25,765 nucleotides of DNA. It comes from QUBU01 sp014337915. Its GTDB lineage: Bacteria > Pseudomonadota > Gammaproteobacteria > Steroidobacterales > GCA-2729495. Below the pieces are notes generated by a model. It saw only the letters and a program-made list of their open reading frames with translations, ran no database searches and was not told the origin of the DNA. The stretch lies in assembly GCA_030263395.1 (NCBI GenBank), contig SZOW01000023.1:1-25765 (forward strand), given 5' to 3'. Positions 14,659 through 23,178 of this stretch are shown in pieces (positions within the stretch are counted from its first letter, which is position 1; every line of letters starts with the position of its first letter). The position numbers were made by a program, and so were the translations under genes.

Positions 14659-15279
14659 ATGACCGCCAGCGAATGCAGCGTCGGTGATGAATCGCGGCCA
14701 CCGGTACCAGTCGCCGGGAGCAGCCGGTATCTCGTCCGCTGGGCGCAGAGCGCGCCCGCGCGGCCGGTCACCCAGGAGCAGCTGGCCACCGCTGGCCTGG
14801 CGCTCGCACTCCATGGCCCCGGGAGGCTCGACCTCAAGAAGAGCCATCATGACGACCGCAGCGGCGATCCCTGGTACCTGTGGTCAGGCACCTGCCGAGG
14901 CGCCTGGGCAGTGAGCTTCCGGCCAGTCGCCGGGATGCTCGACCTCAGCGGCGCGGCCTGTGTACGCTGGCGTGCCTGGCAGTCGGGCGGCCACTGCCTG
15001 CGCTTCCTGGTGGAGCATGCCAGCGAGGGCTGGCTGGTGTCCGCGCAGGGCGACGGTGCGACGGCTGGCTGGCATGAGTTCCGGCTGGAATTGCGCGCCG
15101 TCGGCTGGCACCGGCTCGACATCGGCTCCGTGGTGATGGGTGCGGCAGTGACCGGAATCCATCTCGGCCGACTGCGGGCATTCGGCATCGCCGATCTCGA
15201 AGCCGGTGGCGGCAGTGGCGCCTGCTCGCGCCTCGACTGGATGGAAGTCCCGGCAACAGACCTGCGGAGTGGCACATGA
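14659..15279 (+). CDS. hypothetical beta-rich protein in methyltransferase/glycosyltransferase cassette
   Basis: I do not recognise a named family. I chose the ATG at 14659, which follows a GAAAGG element and gives 206 residues. An in-frame ATG at 14587 would start inside the preceding methyltransferase-like gene. No signal peptide or membrane helix is visible. Strand-like stretches rich in Trp, Arg, Leu and Val run from about residue 70 to 197. They end in G-I-A-D-L-E-A-G-G-G-S-G-A-C-S-R-L-D-W near 176-194, a pattern that resembles carbohydrate-binding jelly-roll modules. That resemblance is an impression, not a match. The stop overlaps the downstream glycosyltransferase start as ATGA, so the two are probably made together. 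Confidence 0.65.
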   Translation: MTASECSVGDESRPPVPVAGSSRYLVRWAQSAPARPVTQEQLATAGLALALHGPGRLDLKKSHHDDRSGDPWYLWSGTCRGAWAVSFRPVAGMLDLSGAACVRWRAWQSGGHCLRFLVEHASEGWLVSAQGDGATAGWHEFRLELRAVGWHRLDIGSVVMGAAVTGIHLGRLRAFGIADLEAGGGSGACSRLDWMEVPATDLRSGT

Positions 15280-16280
15280 GCAGCGGCAGCTCCGATCTCT
15301 GGGTCATCACGACGTACTACAACCCGCTGCGCTGGTCGTCGCGCCTCGACAACTACCGGGCATTCCGCCGCGAACTGCAGGCGCCGCTCCTCACCGTCGA
15401 ATGGGATACGGGCGGCCGCTACGCGCTCACGGCCGCCGATGCGGATGTCCTGGTACAGGTGTCTGGTGGCGACCACATGTGGCAGAAGGAGCGCCTGCTT
15501 GGCATGGCACTGGCTGCGCTGCCCAGCCATGTGCGCCATGTGGCATGGCTGGACTGCGACGTGATGTTCGCCGACCCGGACTGGCTGGAGCGCACCCGGG
15601 GCCTGCTCGCGACCCACGACGTCGTGCAGCCGTTCCGCCGGGTGGCGTACCTCGACCAGGTACTGACCCGGCGGGTCACCGGCGGTGGCCGGCTCCCGGA
15701 GCCGCCCGCGCTGGCCAGCGCCGAGCAGCGGCCGTCCTTCCTCGAGGTCTTCACGGCACTCGGCGAGCGTACTGCGGAGATGGACCTCGGGCGCCGCTTC
15801 GACCCCGCGCCAGGTACCGGCCGCTACCAGATCATGGCCCGGCCCGCCTATGGCCATGCCTGGGCGGCACGCCGCGACTTCATGGCCCGGATCGGCTGGT
15901 ATGACCGCTGCATACTCGGCGGTGGCGACCTGTTCTTCGCCTACGGCATCACCGGGCAGGCTGCCGCGCTGCTCGAGAACCATCGCTCGGTGGGCTGGGA
16001 CTTCTATGGTGGCGAGGGCTACCGGCAGTGGGCTGCGGCCATCGCGCGGGCGGGCTGGCCGCGCATCGCCTGCGGCGACGAGCTGCTGCTGCACCTGTTC
16101 CATGGCGAGCTGGCGGATCGCCAGTACCGCTCGCGCATCGACGGCCTCGTGCCCTTTGGCCTCGATCTCGGGCGGGACGTGACGGCCAGGCCCGGTGAAC
16201 CCTGGTCGTGGACCCGGAATCGCGCTGAGCTCGATGCCTACGTCCTCGCCTACCTGAAGCATCGCCAGGAGGATGGTTGA
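15276..16280 (+). CDS. GT-A-like glycosyltransferase
   Basis: The 334-residue product looks like a nucleotide-sugar-dependent glycosyltransferase. The N-terminus W-V-I-T-T-Y-Y-N-P near residues 9-17 resembles the first strand of a GT-A fold. V-A-W-L-D-C-D-V-M-F near 89-98 supplies a DXD metal/nucleotide site (Asp93, Asp95). C-I-L-G-G-G-D-L-F-F-A-Y-G near 212-224 and H-L-F-H-G-E near 273-278, followed by D-R-Q-Y, look like the acceptor and catalytic region. No membrane segment is evident, so it is probably cytosolic. Its start overlaps the previous gene by four bases. Donor and acceptor are unknown. The gene ends 25 bases before the converging RND pump gene. Confidence 0.75.
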   Translation: MSSGSSDLWVITTYYNPLRWSSRLDNYRAFRRELQAPLLTVEWDTGGRYALTAADADVLVQVSGGDHMWQKERLLGMALAALPSHVRHVAWLDCDVMFADPDWLERTRGLLATHDVVQPFRRVAYLDQVLTRRVTGGGRLPEPPALASAEQRPSFLEVFTALGERTAEMDLGRRFDPAPGTGRYQIMARPAYGHAWAARRDFMARIGWYDRCILGGGDLFFAYGITGQAAALLENHRSVGWDFYGGEGYRQWAAAIARAGWPRIACGDELLLHLFHGELADRQYRSRIDGLVPFGLDLGRDVTARPGEPWSWTRNRAELDAYVLAYLKHRQEDG

Positions 16281-16305
16281 GGGTCGCGGCAGTCCAGCCC
16301 GCGGC

Positions 16306-19300
16306 CTAGGCCGTGTGGCCGGCCGTCTTCTTTAGTTCCTCGACCTGGCGTGCGATGTGCTCCGGTGACTGGGTGCGCCGGGCCAGCAGCGCGTAGACCG
16401 CCGGGATCAGGAACAGGGTGAGGAATACCGAGACCAGCACGCCGAAGAACACCTCGGCGCCCAGCGTCTGGCGCGCCTCGGCACCGGCACCGCGGGCGAG
16501 GAGCAGCGGTAGTGCACCGAAGGCGGTGCAGAGACTGGTCATGACGACGGGCCGCAGGCGGATGGCCGCCGAGGAGATGATGGCCTCGGTGAACTCCACG
16601 CCACGATCGCGCAGCTGGTTGGCGAACTCCACGATCAGGATACCGTTCTTGGCGGCCAGGCCGATGAGCATTACGGCACCGATCTGGCTGTAGACGTTGA
16701 TGGACGAGCCTGTCAGCCACAGGCCGAACAGGCCGCCGGCGATGGCCATGGGCACCGTGAGCATGATGATCAGCGGGTGGCGGAAGCTCTCGAACTGGGC
16801 CGAGAGCACCAGGAAGCAGATCACCAGCGCCAGCAGGAAGGTGAAGTAGATGGCGTTGCCCGTCGTGCGGAATTCCCGCGACTCACCGTCGTAGTCCACC
16901 CGTGCCTCGGGCGGCAGTTCTTCGGCGATGATCCTGTCCATGTAGTTAAGCGCATCACCGAGCGAGTAGCCCGGCGCGAGCCCGCCGATCAGCGTGATGG
17001 CACGCAGCCGGTTGAAGCGCTTGAGCTCGCGCGGGCCGGCGGTTTCCTCCAGCGATACCAGGCTTGCCAGCGGGATGAGCTGGCCGGAGGCCGCGGAACG
17101 AGCGTAGATATCGCCGAGGTCCGACGGGCTCGCCCGGTCTTCCGGCCGTGCCTGCAGGACCACGTTGTATTCCTCGCCACGGTCGACGAAGGTGGTGACG
17201 ATGCGCGAGCCGAGCATGGTCTCCAGTGTCCGGCCGACCGCGGTGACGGAGACGCCGAGGTCGGAGGCACGCTCGCGGTCCACCTCGACACGGATCTTCG
17301 GCTTCTGCTCGAAGAAGTCCGAGCGCAGGCCGACGATGCGCGGGTTCTCGCGCCGTACCCGGTCCATCACCTTGTCACGCCACTGCGCCAGTTCCTCGTA
17401 GCTGGTGCCACCCAGGACCACCTGCAGGGGCTGGCCGCCGCCACGCACGCCGAGGCTCGGCGGCAGGAATACCTGGACCGTGACCCCGGGGATGCGCTCG
17501 AACTTGCGGCGCAGTTCCTGTGCGATCTGCGGCGAGGACACCGAGCGCTTGCTCCAGTCATTGAGCGGCATGTAGATGAAGCCGGAGCTGACGTCGCCGC
17601 CGGAACCCCACATGCCGGTGCGTGACACTACCCGCCTGGCGATGCCAGACTCGACGTAGGGCGCCAGCGTACGCTCCACCAGCCGCAGCTGGCGGTCCAT
17701 GTAGCCCGGTGTGGCGCCCTCCGGGCCGCGCAGCATCATGATCACCATGCCGCGATCCTCGGTGGGTGCGTACTCGGAAGGCAGGCGCATGAACAACAGT
17801 GCACCGATGACGGCGGTTCCGCCGAGTGCCGCGACGGCGAGCCAGGGACGGCGCACCACCGGCTCCAGTGCCCGCCGGTAGCGGTCCGAAACCTGCTTGA
17901 AGAACCGGTCGATGCCGTCCGCCAGGCGCCGGCGGTGGATGCCGGCCGCGAACATCTTCGATGCCATCATCGGCACCAGGGTCAGGGAGATCAGCCCGGA
18001 GAAGGCAATCGCCGCCGCGAGCGTGATGCCGAACTCGGTGAACAGCCGGCCGACGTTGCCGGGCATGAAGGAAATCGGCACGAACACCGCCACCAGCACC
18101 GCGGTGGTCGCCACGACGGCAAAGCCGATCTCGCGGCTGCCATCGATGGCTGCAAGCAGCGGCGGCTGGCCGAGTTCCATGCGCCGCACGATGTTTTCCA
18201 GCACCACGATGGCGTCGTCCACCACCAGGCCGATGGCCAGCACCGTGCCCAGCAGGGTCAGCGTGTTCACCGAATAGCCCATGACGGCCATGACGATGAA
18301 CGAGGCGATGATCGCCACGGGGATGGTCACCGCCGGGATCAGCGTCGCACGCAGCGAGCCGAGGAACGCGAAAATCACCACCAGTACCATGCCGAGTGCG
18401 ACCGCGAGCGTTTCCAGCACTTCCTTGAGCTGCTCGCGGATGAAAATGGAGAAATCGACGTTGACGTCGATCTGGATGTCGTCGGGCAGGGTGCTCCGCA
18501 GGCGCTCGACTTCGTCGATGACCCCCTGGTTGACGGCCAGCACGTTGGCCTTGGACTGGGGCACGATGCCGAGGCTGATGCCGGGGACGCCGTCGGAGCG
18601 TGAAACGAAGCGGTCGTCCTCGGCGTCGAGGCGCACTTCGGCTACCTCGCCGAGGCGCACCACGCGGTTGTCCGGGCTGCGGCCGATCACCAGCGAGGCG
18701 AAGTCGGCAGCGGTCTTCAGGCTGGTATCGGTGCGCAGCGTGAACTCCCGCTGCTGCGATTCGATGCGCCCGGAGGGAATCTCCACGTTCTCGTTGCGCA
18801 GCGCGGTCTCGACGTCCTGGACGGTGAGTCGGCGGGCGGCGAGGGCTTCGCGGTCCAGCCAGATGCGCATGGCGTACTGACGGGTGCCGGTCATGCGCAC
18901 CATGGCCACGCCATCGACGACCGAGAGCTTGTCCTCCAGGTAGCGGCGCACGAAGTCGGTGATCTCCATGATCGAGCGGCTGCTGCTGGACACGTTGACG
19001 TACATGGTGGAGTCCATGTTCGTGTCCTGCTTGGTGATCTGCGGTGGGTCCGCTTCGGTGGGCAGCTTGCTGACGGCCCGGGAGACGCGCTCGCGCACGT
19101 CGTTGGCAGCACCGTCCGGATCCCGGTCCAGTTCAAACTCGAGCGTGATGGTGGAGCGCTCGTCCTGGCTGTTGGAGGTGAGTTTCTGGACGCCGGCGAT
19201 GCCGGCCACCTGGTCCTCGAGGATCTGCGTGATCTGGCGCTCGACGACTTCGGCCGAGGCGCCGCGGTAGGAGGTGTCCACCGACACCACCGTCGGGTTG

Positions 19301-19419
19301 ACGTCGGGGTACTCGCGCACCGGCAGGCGCCCCAGCGCCAGCAGGCCGAGGATGACCAGCAGCAGGCTGATGACCGCGGCGAAGACCGGGCGCTGGACGG
19401 AGGTGTCTGAGAGCCACAT
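16306..19419 (-). CDS. RND multidrug-type efflux permease (HAE1 family)
   Basis: This 1037-residue inner-membrane pump would use the proton gradient to expel hydrophobic or amphiphilic compounds as an AcrB-like trimer. TM1 covers about residues 12-30 and the first large periplasmic loop runs to about 335. TM4 contains G-L-V-V-D-D-A-I-V-V-L-E-N with the proton-relay pair Asp401/Asp402. Lys924 in G-L-A-A-K-N-G-I-L-I-V-E-F-A is the equivalent of AcrB Lys940. Length and the full set of loops show an intact gene. The adaptor gene ends 11 bases upstream on the same strand. There is no adjacent outer-membrane factor, so a TolC/OprM-type channel encoded elsewhere is expected. Substrate is unknown. 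Confidence 0.95.
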   Translation of the reverse strand: MWLSDTSVQRPVFAAVISLLLVILGLLALGRLPVREYPDVNPTVVSVDTSYRGASAEVVERQITQILEDQVAGIAGVQKLTSNSQDERSTITLEFELDRDPDGAANDVRERVSRAVSKLPTEADPPQITKQDTNMDSTMYVNVSSSSRSIMEITDFVRRYLEDKLSVVDGVAMVRMTGTRQYAMRIWLDREALAARRLTVQDVETALRNENVEIPSGRIESQQREFTLRTDTSLKTAADFASLVIGRSPDNRVVRLGEVAEVRLDAEDDRFVSRSDGVPGISLGIVPQSKANVLAVNQGVIDEVERLRSTLPDDIQIDVNVDFSIFIREQLKEVLETLAVALGMVLVVIFAFLGSLRATLIPAVTIPVAIIASFIVMAVMGYSVNTLTLLGTVLAIGLVVDDAIVVLENIVRRMELGQPPLLAAIDGSREIGFAVVATTAVLVAVFVPISFMPGNVGRLFTEFGITLAAAIAFSGLISLTLVPMMASKMFAAGIHRRRLADGIDRFFKQVSDRYRRALEPVVRRPWLAVAALGGTAVIGALLFMRLPSEYAPTEDRGMVIMMLRGPEGATPGYMDRQLRLVERTLAPYVESGIARRVVSRTGMWGSGGDVSSGFIYMPLNDWSKRSVSSPQIAQELRRKFERIPGVTVQVFLPPSLGVRGGGQPLQVVLGGTSYEELAQWRDKVMDRVRRENPRIVGLRSDFFEQKPKIRVEVDRERASDLGVSVTAVGRTLETMLGSRIVTTFVDRGEEYNVVLQARPEDRASPSDLGDIYARSAASGQLIPLASLVSLEETAGPRELKRFNRLRAITLIGGLAPGYSLGDALNYMDRIIAEELPPEARVDYDGESREFRTTGNAIYFTFLLALVICFLVLSAQFESFRHPLIIMLTVPMAIAGGLFGLWLTGSSINVYSQIGAVMLIGLAAKNGILIVEFANQLRDRGVEFTEAIISSAAIRLRPVVMTSLCTAFGALPLLLARGAGAEARQTLGAEVFFGVLVSVFLTLFLIPAVYALLARRTQSPEHIARQVEELKKTAGHTA

Positions 19420-19430
19420 GTTGCCGGACC

Positions 19431-20633
19431 TCAGCCGCCCTGGAGGACTTCGACCGGCAGGCCGTCGCGCAACCGCTGGATGCCTTCGGTGACGATTACG
19501 TCCCCGGCGACCAGGCCCTCGCGGATTTCCACGAGGCCGGGGGAGCGGGCGCCGATTTCCACCTGCCGCTCGAGGGCGCGGCCCTGCTGCACCAGGTACA
19601 CGTACTGCTTGCCCTGGCGCGGGCTCAGCGCTTCCTCCGGCACCATCAGCACGCCTTTGCGGGAACGCTCCAGCGCGACGGTGAGGAACATGCCGGGTTT
19701 CAGGCGCCGGTCGTCATTGGGGATGCCGGCAACCACGGTGATGGCCCGGGTGACAGGATCCACCCGGGAGTCGATGGAGCTGACGCGGCCGGTGAAGTCC
19801 CGGTCGGGATAGACGTTGCTGCGCGCGCGGATGGTCATGCCGGCGCTTACTTCGCCGAGGAAGATTTCCGGTACGGTGAATTCGAGGCGGATCTCGCGCG
19901 TATCATCCAGCGTGGTGATGACGGTGTCGGGACCCACCAGGTCGCCGACACTGATGCGGCGCAGGCCCACGGTGCCGGCAAAGGGGGCGCGGATCGAAGT
20001 ATCGGCCAGCCGGGCGCGGGCGGACTGTGCCTGCGCCTGGTCCATCTTCATCTTGGCCTCCAGTTCCTCGATCTGCGACGCGGACAGGACGCCGGTCTTC
20101 GCCAGTGGCAGGCTGCGCTCGTACTGGCTGCGGCTCTGCCGGAGCGAGGCCTCGGCCAGCGCCAGGGCGGCGCTGATCTCGCGGTTGTCGAGCTGCACCA
20201 GCAGGGCGCCAGCGGCGACGTCCTGGCCCTCGCGGAAGCGGATCTCGCTCACCGTACTCGATATGCGCGAGGTGACCTCTATGGACTCTGCAGCCCTGGC
20301 GGTGCCGAGCGCCGTGGTCCGGTCCATGAAATCGCGCGGGGCCACCTTCGTGGCCAGCACCGCCACGGCTGCGGAACGGCCTGGGCCACCAGGTGCACCG
20401 GCCCCCGGTGGGCCGCCGCGCGGTGGGCCACCCTGCTGCGCCGCCTGGCCCGGTTGGGCCGGTGGGCCGGAGCTGGACTTGCCCCCGCAGGCGGCGAGGG
20501 CAATGCATGCGGAAGCCAGGATGGCGCGGCAGATCGCGGGGGCCGTAATGACTGGAAAAGGTGGCAAGAGCGTGCTTTCCGGGGAGTTGCGGATCAGCCC
20601 GGCAGCGTAACCCAGAGACCGGGGTGCAGTCAT
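19431..20633 (-). CDS. periplasmic adaptor (membrane fusion) lipoprotein of RND pump
   Basis: The adaptor links the RND permease to an outer-membrane channel. A lipobox L-A-A-C (Cys49 from the ATG at 20633) is followed by an unusual Gly/Pro-rich linker at about 54-86. The two lipoyl halves are near 118-150 (E-G-Q-D-V…L-V-Q-L-D-N) and 213-244 (I-R-A-P-F-A-G-T-V-G), with an alpha-hairpin at about 151-212 between them. The start is uncertain. A TTG at 20567, with GGAAAG seven bases upstream, gives a normal-length signal peptide and 378 residues. The ATG at 20633 has no visible Shine-Dalgarno sequence and an over-long N-region. Eleven bases separate it from the permease. Confidence 0.92.
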   Translation of the reverse strand: MTAPRSLGYAAGLIRNSPESTLLPPFPVITAPAICRAILASACIALAACGGKSSSGPPAQPGQAAQQGGPPRGGPPGAGAPGGPGRSAAVAVLATKVAPRDFMDRTTALGTARAAESIEVTSRISSTVSEIRFREGQDVAAGALLVQLDNREISAALALAEASLRQSRSQYERSLPLAKTGVLSASQIEELEAKMKMDQAQAQSARARLADTSIRAPFAGTVGLRRISVGDLVGPDTVITTLDDTREIRLEFTVPEIFLGEVSAGMTIRARSNVYPDRDFTGRVSSIDSRVDPVTRAITVVAGIPNDDRRLKPGMFLTVALERSRKGVLMVPEEALSPRQGKQYVYLVQQGRALERQVEIGARSPGLVEIREGLVAGDVIVTEGIQRLRDGLPVEVLQGG

Positions 20634-20654
20634 GCGGCAGGGTGCCGCGCGGGC

Positions 20655-22001
20655 TCAGTCACCCAGCAGCGGGCGCGTCAGGTTCTCCGGCTCCCCGGTG
20701 GTGACCAGCACGTCGTCCTCGATGCGGATGCCTCCATATTTCATGAGCCCGGCGATGCGTTCCCAGTTCACCTGGCCACCGGCCGGGCTGGTGCGCAGGC
20801 GCTCGAGCAGGGAGCCGATGAAATAGATGCCCGGCTCTATGGTGACCACCTGGCCGGGTTCGAGCCGGCGCAGGAAGCGCAGCCGCGGGAAGTCCGGCGG
20901 GGGCTGCAGTGCGCGGCCGGATTCGTCGGCCATGTGGCCGCCGACATCGTGCACCTGCAGGCCCAGCAGGTGCCCCAGGCCATGCGGCAGGAAGGCGAAG
21001 GTCACCTGCTCGCGCAGCATGTCCTCGGGATCCATCCGCACCAGGCCCCAGCTCCGCAGCAGGCCGGCCACAGCCAGGTGCGTCTGGCGGTGCAGGTCCG
21101 GGAAGGCGACGCCGGGGCGTACGGCTGCGCAGAGTTGCTGCTGGAGGCGATCCAGGTCGGCGACCATGCCGGCGAACTCGCCGTCGCGGAAGGCATGGCT
21201 GCGGGTGATGTCGCTGGCGTAGCCGTTGACGGTGCAACCGGCGTCGATCAGCAGGCTGTGGATGTCGCGCCGCGCCGGTGGCTCCCGGTCGCGATGCTGG
21301 TAATGCAGGGTGGCACCGTGCGCGTTCAGCGCGACGATGGCGCCGTAGGGCAGTTCCGGTTCCGTCTGGCGGCAGCCGGCGAGGAAGGCATTGAGAATGT
21401 CGTACTCGCTGGCGCCTTCGCGGAAGGCGTGCAGCGCGGCGCGGTGACCGGGCGCGGCGCGCTGCGCCGCCCGGCGCATGCAGTCCAGTTCCCATGCTGA
21501 CTTGGTCGCACGGTGGTAGTGGAGGTGGTTCACCACCACGGCGGGATTGAGCACCGCGGCCTGCGCGGCGGAGCCGAGGCCCTCCCATTGCGATTCCGGG
21601 CCCAGCAGGGCGAGCCGCCTTTTCGGCAGCATGGACAGCAGCTCGCCGGCGCTGCGGATCACGCGCAGCTCGAATTCCCTGGCGAATTCCTCCGCGGGCA
21701 GCGGCGGCGGCTGGTGCCAGTAATCCTCCGGCTGCAGCACCACCAGCACCGGGCGGCGGCCGGGCTCGAAAATCAGTGCCGAGCCCGGGTGCGCGCCGAG
21801 CGGCACCCATTGCAGGAAGTGGGCGCAGGCCACGAAGTGATGGGCCTGGTCGTCCTGGAAACGGTACTCGAGCAGGCCGCTGCCCACCGCGATGGCATCG
21901 AAGCCGCCGGCGGCCGCGGCCGTCGCGTAGCGCCGGCAGAGGCCGGCCACATGGGCGGCATAGGCCGACGTGGCAGCCGAAGTGCTTAAATCACGGTTCA
22001 T
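20655..22001 (-). CDS. pepQ: Xaa-Pro dipeptidase
   Basis: This cytosolic metallopeptidase cleaves dipeptides with C-terminal proline. Some relatives also hydrolyse organophosphates. The 448-residue product is close to E. coli PepQ (443 residues). All five dinuclear-metal ligands of the pita-bread fold are in place: Asp253 (L-I-D-A-G), Asp264 (A-S-D-I-T-R), His344 (H-G-L-G-H), Glu389 (T-I-E-P-G) and Glu428 (R-I-E-D-D). The N-terminal domain, residues 1 to about 160, has the H-F-L-Q-W segment typical of PepQ. It is divergent from trpS, with 59 bases between the starts. It lies 21 bases upstream of the adaptor gene, so it may be cotranscribed with the efflux pair. Confidence 0.93.
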   Translation of the reverse strand: MNRDLSTSAATSAYAAHVAGLCRRYATAAAAGGFDAIAVGSGLLEYRFQDDQAHHFVACAHFLQWVPLGAHPGSALIFEPGRRPVLVVLQPEDYWHQPPPLPAEEFAREFELRVIRSAGELLSMLPKRRLALLGPESQWEGLGSAAQAAVLNPAVVVNHLHYHRATKSAWELDCMRRAAQRAAPGHRAALHAFREGASEYDILNAFLAGCRQTEPELPYGAIVALNAHGATLHYQHRDREPPARRDIHSLLIDAGCTVNGYASDITRSHAFRDGEFAGMVADLDRLQQQLCAAVRPGVAFPDLHRQTHLAVAGLLRSWGLVRMDPEDMLREQVTFAFLPHGLGHLLGLQVHDVGGHMADESGRALQPPPDFPRLRFLRRLEPGQVVTIEPGIYFIGSLLERLRTSPAGGQVNWERIAGLMKYGGIRIEDDVLVTTGEPENLTRPLLGD

Positions 22002-22060
22002 GGTCGGGCATGATACCGCGCAGGATGTGGCCGGATGCCTGACCCGGCGGCGCGAGAATC

Positions 22061-23080
22061 ATGCAGAAAGAAATCGTCCTCACCGGCATCACCACCACGG
22101 GCACACCGCACCTGGGCAACTACGTGGGCGCGATCCGCCCCGCCGTCGCCGCCAGCCGCCGCGACGACGTGCAGTCCGTGTACTTCCTTGCGGACCTCCA
22201 TGCACTGGTCAAGGCGCAGCAGCCGGACGCCGTGCATCGCTCCAGCCTGGAGGTTGCCGCGACCTGGCTGGCGCTGGGGCTGGACACCGACAGGGCGCTG
22301 TTCTACCGGCAGTCCGACGTGCCGGAGATCGCCGAGCTCAACTGGATCCTCATGTCGGTGACCGCCAAGGGACTGATGAACCGTGCCCACGCCTACAAGG
22401 CCGCGGTACAGGCCAACGAGGAGAGCGGCTCGCCCGATCCGGACCGCGGCATCACCATGGCGCTGTTCTGCTATCCGGTGCTGATGGCCGCCGACATCCT
22501 GATGTTCCGGGCGAGCCGGGTGCCGGTCGGCCAGGACCAGAAGCAGCACGTGGAAATGGCCCGCGACATCGCCCAGCGCTTCAACCACCACTACGGCGAG
22601 CACTTTGTGCTGCCGGAGGCCGACATCGGCGCGGATACGGCCATCCTGCAGGGCCTGGACGGCCGCAAGATGAGCAAGAGCTACGACAACACCATCCCGC
22701 TGTTCGCGCCGCAGAAGCAGTTGCGCAAGCTCGTCATGCGCATCAAGACCAACTCCCTGGAGCCTGGCCAGCCCAAGGACACCGCGGGGTCGGCGCTTTA
22801 CGACATCTACCGGGCCTTCGCCACGCCCGCGGAGGCGGAGGCGATGAAGCAGCGCTATGCCGAGGGCATCGGCTGGGGCCAGCTCAAGGAGGAGCTTTTT
22901 GCGTACCTGGATGCCCACCTGGCCGGCCCGCGGGCCGAGTACGAGCGCCTGCTGGCGGACCCTGGCCACGTCGAAGCCATCCTCCGGGCCGGTGCCGTGC
23001 GCGCCCGGGCCATGGCGGCACCCCTGCTGGCCGACGTGCGCCGGGCGGTGGGCATTCGGCCATTGGGGCCGCCGGGTTGA
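22061..23080 (+). CDS. trpS: tryptophanyl-tRNA synthetase
   Basis: TrpS charges tRNA-Trp using ATP. The 339-residue class I enzyme has the HIGH-type motif T-P-H-L-G-N-Y near residues 15-21, the tryptophan-binding region Y-P-V-L-M-A-A-D-I-L near 138-147, V-G-Q-D-Q-K-Q-H near 156-163 and an exact K-M-S-K-S at 203-207. Length is normal for bacterial TrpS of about 330-340 residues. The N-terminal M-Q-K-E-I-V-L-T-G-I starts at the first in-frame ATG near the family start. The gene is divergent from pepQ. I see no riboswitch, T-box or leader peptide in the short upstream region. Confidence 0.97.
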   Translation: MQKEIVLTGITTTGTPHLGNYVGAIRPAVAASRRDDVQSVYFLADLHALVKAQQPDAVHRSSLEVAATWLALGLDTDRALFYRQSDVPEIAELNWILMSVTAKGLMNRAHAYKAAVQANEESGSPDPDRGITMALFCYPVLMAADILMFRASRVPVGQDQKQHVEMARDIAQRFNHHYGEHFVLPEADIGADTAILQGLDGRKMSKSYDNTIPLFAPQKQLRKLVMRIKTNSLEPGQPKDTAGSALYDIYRAFATPAEAEAMKQRYAEGIGWGQLKEELFAYLDAHLAGPRAEYERLLADPGHVEAILRAGAVRARAMAAPLLADVRRAVGIRPLGPPG

Positions 23081-23139
23081 TAGGGGTTTTCCGTGCCCGC
23101 CGCAGTGCTGCATGCATTTCCTTGCGGGCGGCCAGACGC

Positions 23140-23145
23140 TATGAT
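23140..23145 (+). promoter_or_regulatory. possible -10 box for the alanine-rich lipoprotein gene
   Basis: TATGAT lies 33 bases before the ATG at 23179, in the 98-base space after trpS. It matches five of six bases of the sigma70 -10 consensus and stands out in GC-rich surroundings. A hexamer TTTCCT sits 17 bases upstream but matches the -35 consensus poorly (three of six). The lipoprotein gene would then have its own promoter with a 5' UTR of roughly 25 bases. Confidence 0.35.
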
Positions 23146-23178
23146 TACGCGCGTTTACTTACCCAACAGGGGGCTGAT

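Noticed and set aside
14847..16262. A 471-codon open frame on the minus strand opposite the methyltransferase/glycosyltransferase cassette
   Set aside because: It is antisense to genes with clear motifs, has no recognisable family or Shine-Dalgarno sequence, and long open shadow frames are expected in DNA of about 70% GC.
16281..16305. Possible bidirectional terminator between the converging glycosyltransferase and RND genes
   Set aside because: Only short GGCC palindromes are present, with no stable long stem and no T-run on either strand.
22012..22017. Minus-strand TATCAT as a pepQ -10 box
   Set aside because: It would place the transcript start almost on the pepQ ATG, and no -35 partner is visible.
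21970..23178. Upstream in-frame extension of the lipoprotein reading frame through trpS
   Set aside because: It overlaps trpS out of frame. The signal peptide and lipobox fix the real start at 23179.
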